Positions 12,131 through 23,999 of a DNA stretch of 64,000 nt are shown here, in pieces. This DNA comes from Scylla paramamosain. Its lineage: Eukaryota > Arthropoda > Malacostraca > Decapoda > Portunidae. Position 1 is the stretch's first letter. Every line of letters starts with the position of its first letter. The DNA lies in contig NC_087156.1 of the NCBI RefSeq assembly GCF_035594125.1, positions 25,400,497 through 25,464,496 of the forward strand, in the 5' to 3' direction. The translations under genes were made by a program, and so were the position numbers. A model generated the notes under the pieces. That model saw nothing but the letters and a program-made list of their open reading frames with translations, did no database searches and was not told the DNA's origin.

Positions 12131-13469
12131 AAATAGATGGCCAGCTCTCATAAGTATCATCCACTTTCGCGCCCAGAGAAGGCTGACGGGACGGTATTGC
12201 AATTACGTTGACGTTGGGAAGGACCAAGTGTTAATTGGCAGTTAGTATTGTCACTTGCTTAGATCAGCCTATCACATCGTTATGGGATTCAGTAACTTTA
12301 GTTAACCACGATTTGGCGATTAAACTTGGATTTAAGGGAACTGATACAAGTTTATCAATGACTAAAATTACGAATGTTAGTGAGAATTACCAAAGGAAGG
12401 AATACTCGTACATGTTAAGTCTGGTTGACAAAGGATGTATGGAACGTTCGTGCCGTGAAATTTCATCGGAGCTTGAAAATGTTGACATTTCAACATTGCT
12501 ACCAGTATTTGAAGGTAGAATGGTTGGTGTGGTCGGACCACATGGAAAAAATAATCTTCTGATAGGGATTGACTATTGTGAGTTGTTACCGACTAATCTG
12601 CACGAACGGTAATACAACTGCTTCAAAACCAGTTTGATTATTGTATTTGAGGTTGCTACTCTAATCTTCGTGATTCAACGACTAACCTACAACATGTAAT
12701 AGTAAAGGCGCACCATCCAGTAAAATTAAATCTTACCAGTGACATTACCGTGGAACCCAGAGCCAGTCTCAAGTCCAGCCTTGATTTTTTTTTTTTCTTT
12801 TCTTTTTGGCTGTGGAAAACCTTGGTACTCATTACATATGCAAGTGTTTTGGATGTAGCTGTGGAAAATGCTGAATAATTACATTGTACAAAAGAGAGAG
12901 GGAGTTAGTACTTATTGATAAGGAATTGGAGTATGATGAGGTCAGTGTGGACAATGCACCTATGGATCAAAGACCCAACAACTCTCATTAATATAACATT
13001 GGAGAGGCTATTGCCAGAATGGAAACAACGGAAAGAAAGGTTGAGGATATGGGCACGGTGTGTAAGGAGATGTATCAAGAGCAGAGTGAAGACATGTTGA
13101 GAAAAAAAATTGCTCGGAAGCTAACGAAGAGCAAAATAACAGAGTACAGGCAGCCAGTTTGCCATATTCAACATCATTGAATATTGAAACAAAATTCGAT
13201 ATTGACACCGCTAAGAATAGTATTCAACTCACTCGTCGGCTCGTTATATGGACCAATTGTTGAATGACTGTTGTGCGAAGGGACCAGACAGCCTCAGTAA
13301 CTTGTTTTAGTGTACTGATAAGATTTCGTCGGGAAAAGATGGCCTACGTAGATGTATAAAAAAAATGTATAAAACACTCAATTGAGCACAGTGAATTCGA
13401 TCAACACATGCACTGTTTTCTTTGGAGAGATATGGTGTGGAAAATGTTTCCCACGAACACTACCTAGAC

Positions 13470-13490
13470 ATTATTATTATTATTATTATA

Positions 13491-13547
<57 letters not shown>

Positions 13548-13580
13548 GCTGTTGTTGTTATTGTTATTATTATTATCATC
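13470..13580. repeat. (TTA)n microsatellite
   Basis: TTA units with TTG and ATC variants, inside the BEL/Pao remnant. Confidence 0.9.
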
Positions 13581-14973
13581 ATATTATAATTCGTCTTGAC
13601 CCCACGTTAGTATGACATGACACTTTCACAAATGGTAACCTATGGGTTGTTGGTCCATAGGATCCTGATCCTTGGGTTCCTTGAGATATTCATGATTTTT
13701 ATTGAGGGTGTTTATGTGTTTCCTGCTTTCGTGTTTTCTTTTTCTTTTTCTTTTTTTTACGGTGGAAATTTCATGCAATAGTTATTATTATTATTTTATT
13801 TATTCATTTATATAATTTTCATTTATTTATTTATCTATTTATTTACCTAAACCTCGCTGCGTAATTGAGTAGTTTTGAGTCTGCTTCGAGTTGGGATTTC
13901 ATGCGTTAGGATTCAAGTTTAATATTTTTACTTGTGTACATAATGCATTGGGTTCATGTTACATTGTGAGCCCCAGTTATGTACCTGCTGGAATGCAATG
14001 CTGTATTTATTACGAATAAAAAAGACGGGCACTACTTTTTATATATATTACTCCGCCGTGAGAGGCTGTGTAATACGCTGCCCACAGGACCAGCAGTTAG
14101 CTCCATACTAAACAAAGAGGTAAGTGGTTTAGTGCGCTGCAGAAGCTTGAGGCAAGTATGCAGTGCCTAATACAAACCAGAAGGAGCAGGAAGTTGCTGA
14201 AGAATACGAAAACAGTCCTGAATACATAGACGAAGTCCCCAAGCTCACCGTTAACATAGGGACGTCTGCCTCAATTCCACCAGCGGCTTTCGCTACATTA
14301 GTATACGAACTCGAGGACGGTAGGTAAGGGAGTTACTTTAGATTGGCATTACGCTACAGGTGAGAGGATTGTGAATATATTAAATTATTCTATTCTTTCA
14401 CAATTGCAGTTAATATTTATATTAATTAGATTAGTTATACTTTTATTATATTCACTTGCTACACAAGTAATAACTGCAGAGAACTAAATTACAAGTAATA
14501 CCTGCCGAGAAAAGTAACGTGTTACTACAACATGTGAGTATTTGTGGACTTGTAGTAATTTGTGCGAATACGTAACCACATCGTATGAATAATATTTGGG
14601 CATTAGTGATTAGATTCACAAGGTCCTTCCAACCGGATGTGAGTCCGTGATGCTTCGAAATCAGCACAACAGAATAGCCGATAACATAAATAATAGAAGT
14701 GGAGCGTGCGTAAATGTTATGTACAGTTTATCGGTGTGCCACACCATTCCAAGTCGGGACAACTGATGGTGTTCATTTTTAACGAAAAATCTAAAGCTTT
14801 TCTGGTAGCAAAACAATGCAACACTATTATTACATAGAAAATAATTAATACAAAGAAAACGGAGGACGTTGAGGTAATGCGACGTTCTCTTGCAGCCTAC
14901 TTGACCAAGTAAAGATGCAGAGTTATTTAACCCACTGCTGGCTAACAGAAGTACAAGCAACAGTAAACATTGA

Positions 14974-15031
<58 letters not shown>
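14974..15031. repeat. (ATA)n microsatellite
   Basis: About 19 units, also inside the BEL/Pao remnant. Confidence 0.9.
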
Positions 15032-15034
<3 letters not shown>

Positions 15035-16156
15035 GGTCACGCATTGTTAAATATACCGGGCACAGAAGTTGAAACACTGCAAGATGAATATTACCCTTTA
15101 TTCAGTTTATATGAACACCATGTAGCAAATCGGAAGGCATTGCTTTAGCTTCATTTGTGGGAGAGCTCACTATGAATCTTTCATGGTTCAGTTCTAAGCA
15201 CAAATGAGGAAATGGACAAGACTGCAGCTAGTGACAAAACCTCATTAAGTTCCAATTAACAGGCAAGACATCGTTCTACTTACGCCAACTATCACAATGT
15301 ACTAGAAACATTTAAATTTATGGAGATGAAGAAAGAATAAGATAATACTTGTTAAAAAAAAAATAAATAGGTAACTTAGAAAATCCTAAGCATAAAAAAA
15401 AAAAAAATCAAAATTCCTATGAACTGCTTGAGCCCCAAAGAACAAACATGACTTTAGCTGTGAATGGATGATAGCTAGCATCTTACAGTATTACAACACA
15501 AGCTAACCAACACAAGAGCTCAGCTCAAGTACCAAGTAGATTTTCTCCCTCCCACAGTTTGATGAATCAAGAATTGGTCTGACATTTAGAAGTGAAAATT
15601 CTTACAGTGGTATGTCAAAACAGGATTGTTTTGGATTCAAGGTCGAAGTAAACTTTTTCCAGTGACATGCGTGTGAATTAAATCTAGATAGGCGTTAACT
15701 GAATGAGCTGTCTAATGTTTTTGACTACTAATAATGGTGTTGAGCCAAGTATCGTCCCTGTATGACTTTATTGGCAAAAAAATGATGAGGGAGCTTTCGA
15801 CAAGAATCGAAGGAAGGCATAATCCAAATGGAAATTGGGATGATCCATTATCCGAAGGTAGCAAATAAAAATAAAGGGTATTTCTATCCGGCTTGTAGGA
15901 ATTGGAAAGGGTGACATTTAATAGTTGGCTCAAGCCAGATGCGGCCATTCGTACTCCTATGTTGATAATATTTTCAGATGGCAGTAAACAAGCAAGTCGT
16001 GGTGCATTTGCGTATGTACCGTGAGAACTAGGAAATGTAAGTTATGCTGTACGACTGATTGCCACTAAAAACCACGTTGCCCCAAGCCAACGACCGTTTG
16101 TTCTTAGGTCGGAGTTGTGCGGAGCGGTAATGTAAATTCAGGAAATTACCGTATTT

Positions 16157-16223
16157 GCCGGCGCATTAGACGCACTTTTTTCTTGGTAAAAAGTAATAAT
16201 TACTGTGCGTCTAATGCGGCCGT
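16157..16223. repeat. Short inverted repeat, MITE-end type
   Basis: gccggcgcattagacgcac is followed 29 bp later by gtgcgtctaatgcggc, a near-complement. The outer sequence accgtatttgccggc is like the ends of a common animal mini-transposon family. The whole unit is under 100 bp, so it may be a deletion product. Confidence 0.65.
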
Positions 16224-16408
16224 AGTACAGATGCCTAGGCCTATTGGAGTTGATGCAATAGTACACTAAGCACCGATAGTTACTAATAATATTACTACTA
16301 CTAAAAAAAAAAAAATATCAAGCTGAAATGTTTTAATAAAGAGTGGAGTTTCAAGACTTTATGTCTGAGTCAAATAAAGGGTGGAGTTTCAAGACTTTAT
16401 GTTCGAGT

Positions 16409-16411
<3 letters not shown>

Positions 16412-16474
<63 letters not shown>
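16412..16474. repeat. (CT)n microsatellite
   Basis: About 31 CT units that lead directly into the polypyrimidine minisatellite. Just before it the 38 bp phrase containing gtggagtttcaagactttat is tandemly duplicated (16343-16411). Confidence 0.95.
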
Positions 16475-16477
<3 letters not shown>

Positions 16478-17565
16478 CTCCGCTCTTTCACTTTCCTTCT
16501 CCCCCTTCCCTGTGCTCCGCTTTTTCACTTTCCTTTTTTCCCTCCCCTTCCCAGCCCTCTACTTTCTTTCCTTCCTCCCCTCTCCCCTGCCCTCTACTTT
16601 CTTTCCTTCCCCTCCTCTCCCTTGCCCTCTACTTTCTTTCCTTCCCCCCCCCTCCCCTGTCCTCTACTTTCTTTCCTTCCCACCTTTCCCCTGCCCTCTA
16701 CTTTCTTTCCTTCCCCCCCTCTCCCCTGCCCTCCGCTCTCTTTCCTTCCCCCCTCCTCTTCCCTGCCCTCCGCCTTTCCTTTTCCTCCCCCTTCCCTTCC
16801 CTCCGTACTCTTCCTCCCTCCCTTTCCCTGCCCTGCGCTTTCCTTTTTCCTCCACTGTCCTGCCCTGCGCTCTTTCCTTTTTCCTCCCCTGCCCTGCCCT
16901 CTGCTCTTTCCTTTCCCCCCAACTTTCCCTGCCCTCCGCTGTCTTTCATTTCCCCAACCTTCCCTGCCCTCCGCTCTCTTTCCTTCCCCCCACAACCTTC
17001 CCTGCCCTCCGCTCTTTCCTTCACAGCCTCTTTCTTCCCTGCTCTCCGCTCTTTCCTTCCCCCCTTTCTTCCCTGCTCTCCACTCTCTTTCCTTCCACCC
17101 CTTCTTCCTTGCTCTCCGCTCTCTCTCCTTCCTCCCGCCCCTGCCCTCCGCTCTTTCCTTACCCCCACCCCTGCCCTCCACTCTCTTTCCTTTCCCCCCT
17201 CTTCCCTGCCCTTTGCTCTCTTTCCTTCCCCCACTCTTCCCTGCCCTCTGCTCTTTCCTTTTTCCTCCCCTTCCCTGCCCTCTGCTCTTTCCTTTTTCCT
17301 CCCCTTCCCTGCTCTCTGCTCTCCTATTTCCTGCTCTTCGCTGCCCTCCGGTCTCTCTCCCTCCCCCACTTCCTTGCCCTCTGCTCTCTTTCCTTTCTCT
17401 CTCCCCTTTTCCCTGCTCTCCGCTCTTTCCTTTTTTCCCCCCTTCCCTGCCCTCGGCTCTTTCCTTTTTTCCCTCTTCCCTGCCCTCCACTCTTTCCTTT
17501 TTCCCCTCTTCCCTGCCCTCCGCTTTCCTTTTTTCCGCCTTCCCTTCCCCCCGCCCTCCTTACAT
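16475..17565. repeat. 1.1 kb polypyrimidine minisatellite
   Basis: The plus strand is almost purely C and T for about 1.1 kb. It is built from degenerate units of roughly 25-45 bp around ccctgccctccgctctttcc. Five reading frames are open across much of it only because stop codons need A; the resulting Pro/Ser/Leu/Phe or Gly/Glu/Arg/Lys peptides are not genes. Mirror-like homopurine/homopyrimidine DNA of this kind can form triplex (H-DNA). Confidence 0.9.
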
Positions 17566-17779
17566 CTGACAGATAAGGGGGAGGGAGGTGACAAAGAGGG
17601 AAGTTTAAGACAAGATGAAAAAGAGAGAGTAGTTGTTAATTTCTACTTTTTAAACATACATGGCAACTCACTGCAACTGTCTGTCACCCCCTAAACATGC
17701 AGTTGACGTCTTGACACCTAATGGTGACAGGCCTTGTCAATCAGCTGACAGCCAAAGTGCATATTTTTACTACAGTGAA

Positions 17780-18200
17780 GATGCCTTTCACATTCAGTAA
17801 CACTGAGTATTTGCACATGATATTTATGTGATGATATTCATGACATGATATTCATTCTGTGATGAGAATACCTGGTTTGCAGCAGCAGAATACAGACACA
17901 GGTACCCAGACAGAAGACACCCAGATAGCAGAGTGTTTTACAGAGTGTATCAGCATCTCAGTGAGAGATGTTTCCCCAGTACTTCTGCAGCAGCTGAAAG
18001 TAATGGAGCAGGTCAAGCCAGTATCTAAATGACAAAACAAAGTCCCACCATCAGTGCAAGAATACAAGCACAAATACATAAAGACGTAAAATTCATGAAA
18101 CAGCACAATTTTACATCACTTTGAAAGAATATTGTATAATCTAAAGAAACACTTACAGGAGTGGTGGAAACACTGGAAACACAGTTAGGTTAGATTAGTG
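17780..18200 (+). pseudogene. Transposase helix-turn-helix remnant, mariner-associated type
   Basis: ATG at 17780 begins MPFTFSNTEYLHM. After frame breaks the sequence continues with AEYRHRYPDRRHPDSRVFYR and VYQHLSE. This matches the N-terminal HTH region (DUF4817-like) found in many arthropod mariner-type transposases, normally ...YRxRYPxRRxPxxxVFxxVxxxLxE. Stops at several positions and no DDE core visible downstream mark it as dead. Confidence 0.6.
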
Positions 18201-18849
18201 TCCTTGAGCCAACTGACTCACCCACATTTCAAAGATCTTATGAAGAAATTTGGTAGTGGTAAACCATGCAGAGAAATAATACAAAATAGTCAGAAAAGGA
18301 CATATTCCCCTTGTTCTTTGTTTTTGTCTAAGATTAACAGAACAACTAGATAGAAAAAGGGATTTTCATTAAAAGAAACAGTGAGTAATGTCCCAGACTC
18401 ACTATACGTGTATTGTACTGGACAAGTTCCAGTCAGTTCTAGTTTAGCATTCATCTGACCATCCCTCCCCTTTGAATGTTGGAAGGGAATGGAGATGGCA
18501 GGAGAACCAACACACAGAAAAAGAGGTCTGACATCTCAGGAAGCTGATGACTCTGCCTGCTTGGGCACTCTTCTGCAGTAGGTACACTGAGGACAAGAGG
18601 CTGGCACGAACACAAATTAACACTGAGCTAACTTACAGTGCTTACTTATTCACCAATAGTACAATGAAAAGAACATCCACCACAGTGCCTCACAGCACAA
18701 CCGAAAAAAGCCAATAGTCAGTCTGTCTTTCTACAGGCTCTTTACAGGCAGGCACAGCTTCCACAAACACTGCAAGGTACCCCATAGCCTCACGTGGACA
18801 AGGAGTTCATTACCAGGATGGGCGGTGAACAAAACCAACAGAGCCTGAC
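18200..18849. other. No recognised feature
   Basis: No protein-like frame or repeat stands out. It may include the decayed continuation of the transposase remnant at 17780. Confidence 0.4.
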
Positions 18850-19293
18850 AGTTCAGTTCAGTAAGCAAATGTAGGATCAGCTTTGGCATCGGCTCCCACT
18901 AGGCTGGTTTCTCTAGTCGTGTTGCAATTCCTGTGTTTTTTCTGTACCTCGTTCTCCAGATAGTCTTGATGTATTCTTTTTCTCTCGTATATCATTGTTT
19001 CTTTGATCACTGCAAAGTAATGTTTCTGCTATTATTTCTTCTTTATTCTGATAAATTAATTGTAAGTTAAATTTTTCTTATATTTTCATAACCTTTACAT
19101 TCTAGAAGAAAATGTTCTAGTATTTCCCTATCACAGTCATCATATGGGCATCTCTCACTCTTTCCTTGATAACCATTTCTCCAATTTTTTTTTTCTTTTT
19201 TATGTAGGAAGGATACTGGCCAAGGGCAACAAAAATCTAGTAAAAAAAAATGCCCACTGAAATGCCAGTCCCATAAAAGGGTCAAAGCAGTGG

Positions 19294-22241
19294 TCAAAAA
19301 TTGGTGGATAAGTGTCTTGAAACCTCCCTCTTGAAGGAATTCAAGTCATAGGAAGGTGGAAATACAGAAGCAGGCAGGGAGTTCCAGAGTTTACCAGAGA
19401 AAGGGATGAATGATTGAGAATACTGGTTAACTCTTGCGTTAGAGAGGTGGACAGAATAGGGGTGAGAGAAAGAAGAAAGTCTTGTGCAGCGAGGCCGCGG
19501 AAGGAGGGGAGGCATGCAGTTAGCAAGATCAGAAGAGCAGTTAGCATGAAAATAGCGGTAGAAGACAGCTAGATATGCAACATTGCGGCGGTGAGAGAGA
19601 GGCTGAAGACAGTCAGTTAGAGGAGAGGAGTTGATGAGACGAAAAGCTTTTGATTCCACCCTGTCTAGAAGAGCAGTATGAGTGGAACCCCCCCCAGACA
19701 TGTGAAGCATACTCCATACATGGACGGATAAGGCCCTTGTACAGAGTTAGCAGCTGGGGGGGTGAGAAAAACTGGCGGAGACGTCTCAGAACACCTAACT
19801 TCATAGAAACTGTTTTAGCTAGAGATGAGATGTGAAGTTTCCAGTTCAGATTATAAGTAAAGGACAGATCGAGGATGTTCAGTGTAGAAGAGGGGGACAG
19901 TTGAGTGTCATTGAAAAAGAGGGGATAGTTGTCTGGAAGGTTGTGTTGAGTTGATAGATGGAGGAATTGAGTTTTTGAGGCATTGAACAATACCAAGTTT
20001 GCTCTGCCCCAATCAGAAATTTTAGAAAAATCAGAAGTCAGGCGTTCTGTGGCTTCCCTGCGTGATATGTTTACCTCCTGAAGGGTTGGACGTCTATGAA
20101 AAGACGTGGAAAAGTGCAGGGTGGTATCATCAACGTAGGAGTGGATAGGACAAGAAGTTTGGTTTAGAAGATCATTAATGAATAATAAGAAGAGAGTGAC
20201 AGGACAGAACCCTGAGGAACACCACTGTTAATAGATGTAGGAGAAGAACAGTGACCGTCTACCACAGCAACAATAGTACGGTCAGAAAGGAAAGTTGAGA
20301 TGAAGTTACAGAGAGAAGGATAGAAACCGTAGGAGGGTAGTTTGGAAATCAAACCTTTGTGCCAGACTCTATCAAAGGCTTTTGATATGTCCAAGGCAAC
20401 AGCAAAAGTTTCACCAAAACCTCTAAAAGAGGATGACCAAGACTCGGTAAGGAAAGCCAGAAGATCACCAGTAGAGCGGCCTTGACGGAACCCATACTGG
20501 CGATCAGATAGAAGGTTGTGAAGTGATAGATGTTTAAGAATCTTCCTGTTGAGGATAGATTCAAAAACTTTAGATAAGCAGGAAATTAAAGCAATAGGAC
20601 GGTAGTTTGAGGGATTAGAGCGGTCACCCTTTTTAGGAACAGGTTGAATGTAGGCAAACTTCCAGCAAGAAGGAAAGGTAGATGTTGACAGACGGAGCTG
20701 AAAGAGTTTGACTAGGCAAGGTGCAAGCACGGAGGCACAGTTTCGGAGAACAATAGGAGGGACCCCATCAGGTACATAAGCCTTCCGAGGGTTTAGGCCA
20801 GCGAGGGCATGGAAAACATCATTGCGAAGAATTTTAATACGTGGCATGAAGTAATCAGAGGGTGGAGGAGAGGGAGGAACAAGCCCAGAATCGCCCAAGG
20901 TAGAGTTTTTAGCAAAGGTTTGAGCAAAGAGTTCAGCTTTAGAAATAGATGTGATAGCAGTGGTGCCATCTGGTTGAAGTAGAGGAGGGAAAGAAGAAGA
21001 AGCAAAGTTTTTGGAGATATTTTTGGCTAGATGCCAGAAATCACGAGGGGAGTTAGATCTTGAAAGGTTTTGACATTTTCTGTTAATGAAGGAGTTTTTG
21101 GCTAGTTGGAGAACAGACTTGGCATGGTTCCGGGCAGAAATATAAAGTGCATGAGATTCTGGTGATGAAAGGCTTAAGTACCTTTTGTGGGCCACCTCTC
21201 TATCATGTATAGCAAGAGAACAAGCTGTGTTAAACCAAGGTTTAGAAGGTTTAGGACGTGAAAAAGAGTAAGGAATGTACGCCTCCATGCCAGACACTAT
21301 CACCTCTGTTATGCGCTCAGCACACAAAGACGGGTCTCTGACACGGAAGCAGTAGTCATTCCAAGGAAAATCAGCAAAATACCTCCTCAGGTCCCCCCAA
21401 CTAGCAGAGGCAAAACGCCAGAGGCACCTTCGCTTAGGGGGATCCTGAGGAGGGATTGGAGTGATAGGACAAGATAAAGATATGAGATTGTGATCGGAGG
21501 AGCCCAACGGAGAAGAAAGGGTGACAGCATAAACAGAAGGATTAGAGGTCAGGAAAAGGTCAAGAATGTTGGGCGTATCTCCAAGACGGTCAGGAATACG
21601 AGTAGGGTGTTGCACCAATTGCTCTAGGTCATGGAGGATAGCAAAGTTGTAGGCTAATTCACCAGGATGGTCAGTGAAGGGAGAGGAAAGCCAAAGCTGG
21701 TGGTGAACATTGAAGTCTCTAAGAATGGAGATCTCTGCAAAAGGGAAGAGGGTCAGAATGTGCTCCACTTTGGAAGTCAAAGAATTTCTTATAATCAGAG
21801 GAGTTAGGAGAGAGGTATACAGCACAGATAAATTTAGTATGAGAGTGACTCTGTAGTCGTAGCCAGATGGTGGAAAACTCGGAAAATTCAAGACGTGGGC
21901 ACGAGAGCAGGTTAAGTCATTGCGCACATAAACGCAGCATCCAGCTTTGGATCGAAAATGAGGACAGAGAAAGTAGGAGGGAACAGAAAAGGGGCTACTG
22001 TCAGTTGCCTCAGACACCTGAGTTTCAGTGAGGAAAAGAAGATGAGGTTTAGAAGAGGAGAGGTGGTGTTCTACAGATTGAAAATTAGATCTTAGACCGC
22101 GAATGTTGCAGAAGTTAATGAAGAAAAAGTTGAGGGGGTGTCAAGACACTTAGGGTCGTCGACAGAAAGGCAGTCCGACCTGGGGACATTTATGGTCCCC
22201 TCCCCAGATGGGGACTCCGAGGCTGGTGTAGGAGTCGCCAT
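19294..22241 (-). pseudogene. Jockey-type endonuclease/reverse transcriptase ORF, frameshifted
   Basis: Starting at ATG 22241 (MATPTPASESPSGEG) the frame is soon broken. It resumes with the APE-type endonuclease ([12 protein letters not shown], then [10 protein letters not shown] where most relatives have GDFN, then SDHNLI). It continues into the reverse transcriptase ([45 protein letters not shown]). At about 20190 a four-base deletion relative to the copy at 37870 shifts the frame just before the YADD box. The tail resumes as LLDRVESKAFRLI and HRRNVAYLAVFYRYFH at 19710-19300. At least three lesions make it non-functional; it would be required in cis for retrotransposition. Confidence 0.85.
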
Positions 22242-22469
22242 GATTTTAAAATTTTTGAGTGAAGGGTGTGTGTGTTATTAGGTGCTTGTAGTTTTGTGTG
22301 GAGGAAGAGAGTTGTCTTTAGAGGGCAGGCTGTGACTGCCCACTTGTGTTGTGAGACACAAAGGGAAACGTTCAGTGAGGTCACAGCTGGGTTTAATGAT
22401 AAGTTCACAGCACCCCCTGAACAGTGCTTTAGACCTCACTGGGAGTAATTATCGTTTCGGCAGGTGTCT

Positions 22470-22495
22470 ACTGCCTCCTCCTGTGAGGAGGCAGT
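22470..22495. promoter_or_regulatory. Hairpin at the LINE 5' terminus
   Basis: actgcctcctc and gaggaggcagt form a perfect 11 bp stem around a ctgt loop, at the extreme 5' end of jockey copy B. It may be part of the internal promoter or RNA fold of the element leader; that role is inference. Confidence 0.6.
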
Positions 22496-23710
22496 GTGTT
22501 GGTTCTTGCTCTCATTAATCTTGATTCTTCAGTGTTGTCTATTCAACTCTACTCTTCTACACTACTCTTGTATTTTCTGTATATACTTTATGTAGATTTC
22601 TGTTCTGCTTCCTTTCTCCACCTTAATGTATCCGATTCTTTGGTTTTCGTCATAATACTTTCCTTCTTTACATCTTTTATTTCTCTAGGCTTCTTTATCC
22701 ATGTAGTTTCTCCTTTTCATATTCTTCAAGGAAAATTTCTCTCATCAATTAATTTCTTTTCTCTTTTAATATATGTATGGCTAACAGAATTTTTATTTTT
22801 GCATCTCTGGCTACTGTTGAAGTTGCTCCCACTTAAGATTTTAAGACACAGCTTGCTGTACATGTTGGCAGTTGTAATATGCATCTGTACACTTTATTTT
22901 CTATACACTGGAGTATGTCAAGTTCTTTTTTTGTGTAGTCAAGTATTTTTGCTCCATATGCTGTAGTAGCTAGTCCGACTCCTTTCCAATACCCTTTTCC
23001 AACTAACAAGCTGTCACAACTTCTTTCTGTGATGCTATATGACATGCTTGCTAGTTGTTCAGCTTTGTTCATCTTCTCTTTCTTGTTCTTTAAATGTCTT
23101 TCTTGTTTTCTATTGTTATTCCAAGATATTTTATTTTGTTGCATGTTCTGTTTGCAATTACTTTTGGTTGCTCTTGTTGGTTATATATTAATATATAATT
23201 TTTTCTTGTTTATTTGGAGTCCACATTGCATAACTATGTTTTGTATAAGGTTGATGCTGTATCTTGCTTCTATTTTTTCTTGAAAGTAGTAGCCCATCAT
23301 CAGCATAGTACAGTATAGGTATTTTGAACTTATCATTTCTAAATCCGATTTGTTAATCTTCTAACTTCTGTATAATTTCTTATATTGTTAGCAGAAAGTA
23401 CTGTGGAGCCATTACACCCTATTATATTCTTTCACTCCTACGCCCTACCTTTTGACAGCTTATGTAGTACCATCACTGGCGTTACACGCTGCCCACTAGG
23501 GAGGACCCCGGTGTGCCTTGCAAGACGGGAGGCATAGAGATATCTTGTGAAGTAAAATACACACAAAAATGACTGGAGAAGAGATCCAGAAAGAAAAAAA
23601 AGTGTGCAGGATGTAGACAGTTTGTGAAATTGGATGAGGATATGAGGTGCAAATAATGTGTAGAAAAGACAAGAACAGGCAACGGATGATTCAAGATAGC
23701 TAGACGATAG

Positions 23711-23806
<96 letters not shown>
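23711..23806. repeat. (TA)n microsatellite
   Basis: About 45 AT units with imperfect (ATAA) units at the left edge. Confidence 0.95.
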
Positions 23807-23808
<2 letters not shown>

Positions 23809-23999
23809 CTTTATCAATAATCCATGCAAACACATTAGGGAAAATAATAATTATTTAATAATTATATTTTAATAGCAGAACTTTTTCATTTTTTTTTTTT
23901 TTTGTACAGGGACCGTAATTTTCTGTACAAATTATATTATCGTATTATTGTACACACTACATTTTTATCGTACGTCAGGTAATGCTGATCATCTGTAGC

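Larger units (their letters stand above)
12180..16140 (+). mobile_element. Decayed BEL/Pao retrotransposon internal region
   Basis: In plus-strand order there is, first, a DUF1758-type retropepsin segment at 12235-12612 (LWDSVTLVNHDLAIKLGFKG, ending NNLLIGIDYCELLP; the active-site DSG reads DSV). Second, a pre-RT/RT segment at about 12900-13440 with IARKLTKSKITEYRQPV and the RT phrase HSEFDQHMHCFLWRD. Third, a segment at 15800-16130 with LKPDAAIRTPMLIIFSDGSK and APSQRPFVLRSELCGAV, matching the RNase H-like region of the family. Stops, frameshifts and (TTA)n/(TAA)n arrays break it. No LTRs or integrase are visible, so it is a dead, partial copy. Confidence 0.75.
19187..22495 (-). mobile_element. 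Jockey-type LINE copy B, near full length
   Basis: The 3' end is the poly(A) tail, seen as T-rich 19187-19200, followed by the family 3' UTR. The ORF runs from about 22241 to 19294. The 5' leader reaches a strong hairpin at 22470-22495. It is the longest copy here and the reference for copies at 680-5885, 26921-27080 and 36937-38972. Its length and domain order (APE endonuclease, reverse transcriptase, C-terminal tail) fit a jockey-clade element. Confidence 0.85.
18850..23460 (-). mobile_element. Host LINE interrupted by jockey copy B
   Basis: Two flanks read as one minus-strand element. 23460-22496 contains a reverse-transcriptase box (PILYYADDGLLL near 23290-23330) and downstream phrases LASMSYSITERS and KVYRCILQLPTC. 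19186-18850 contains the C-terminal zinc-knuckle-like tail RCPYDDCDREILEHFLLEC. The jockey LINE at 19187-22495, with its poly(T) (antisense poly(A)) start at 19187, sits exactly between them. Clade undetermined; frames are broken. Confidence 0.6.

Noticed and set aside
16343..17694. Open frames of 298-437 codons on both strands
   Set aside because: They arise only because the polypyrimidine minisatellite lacks stop codons. Composition is pure low complexity and overlapping frames are equally open.
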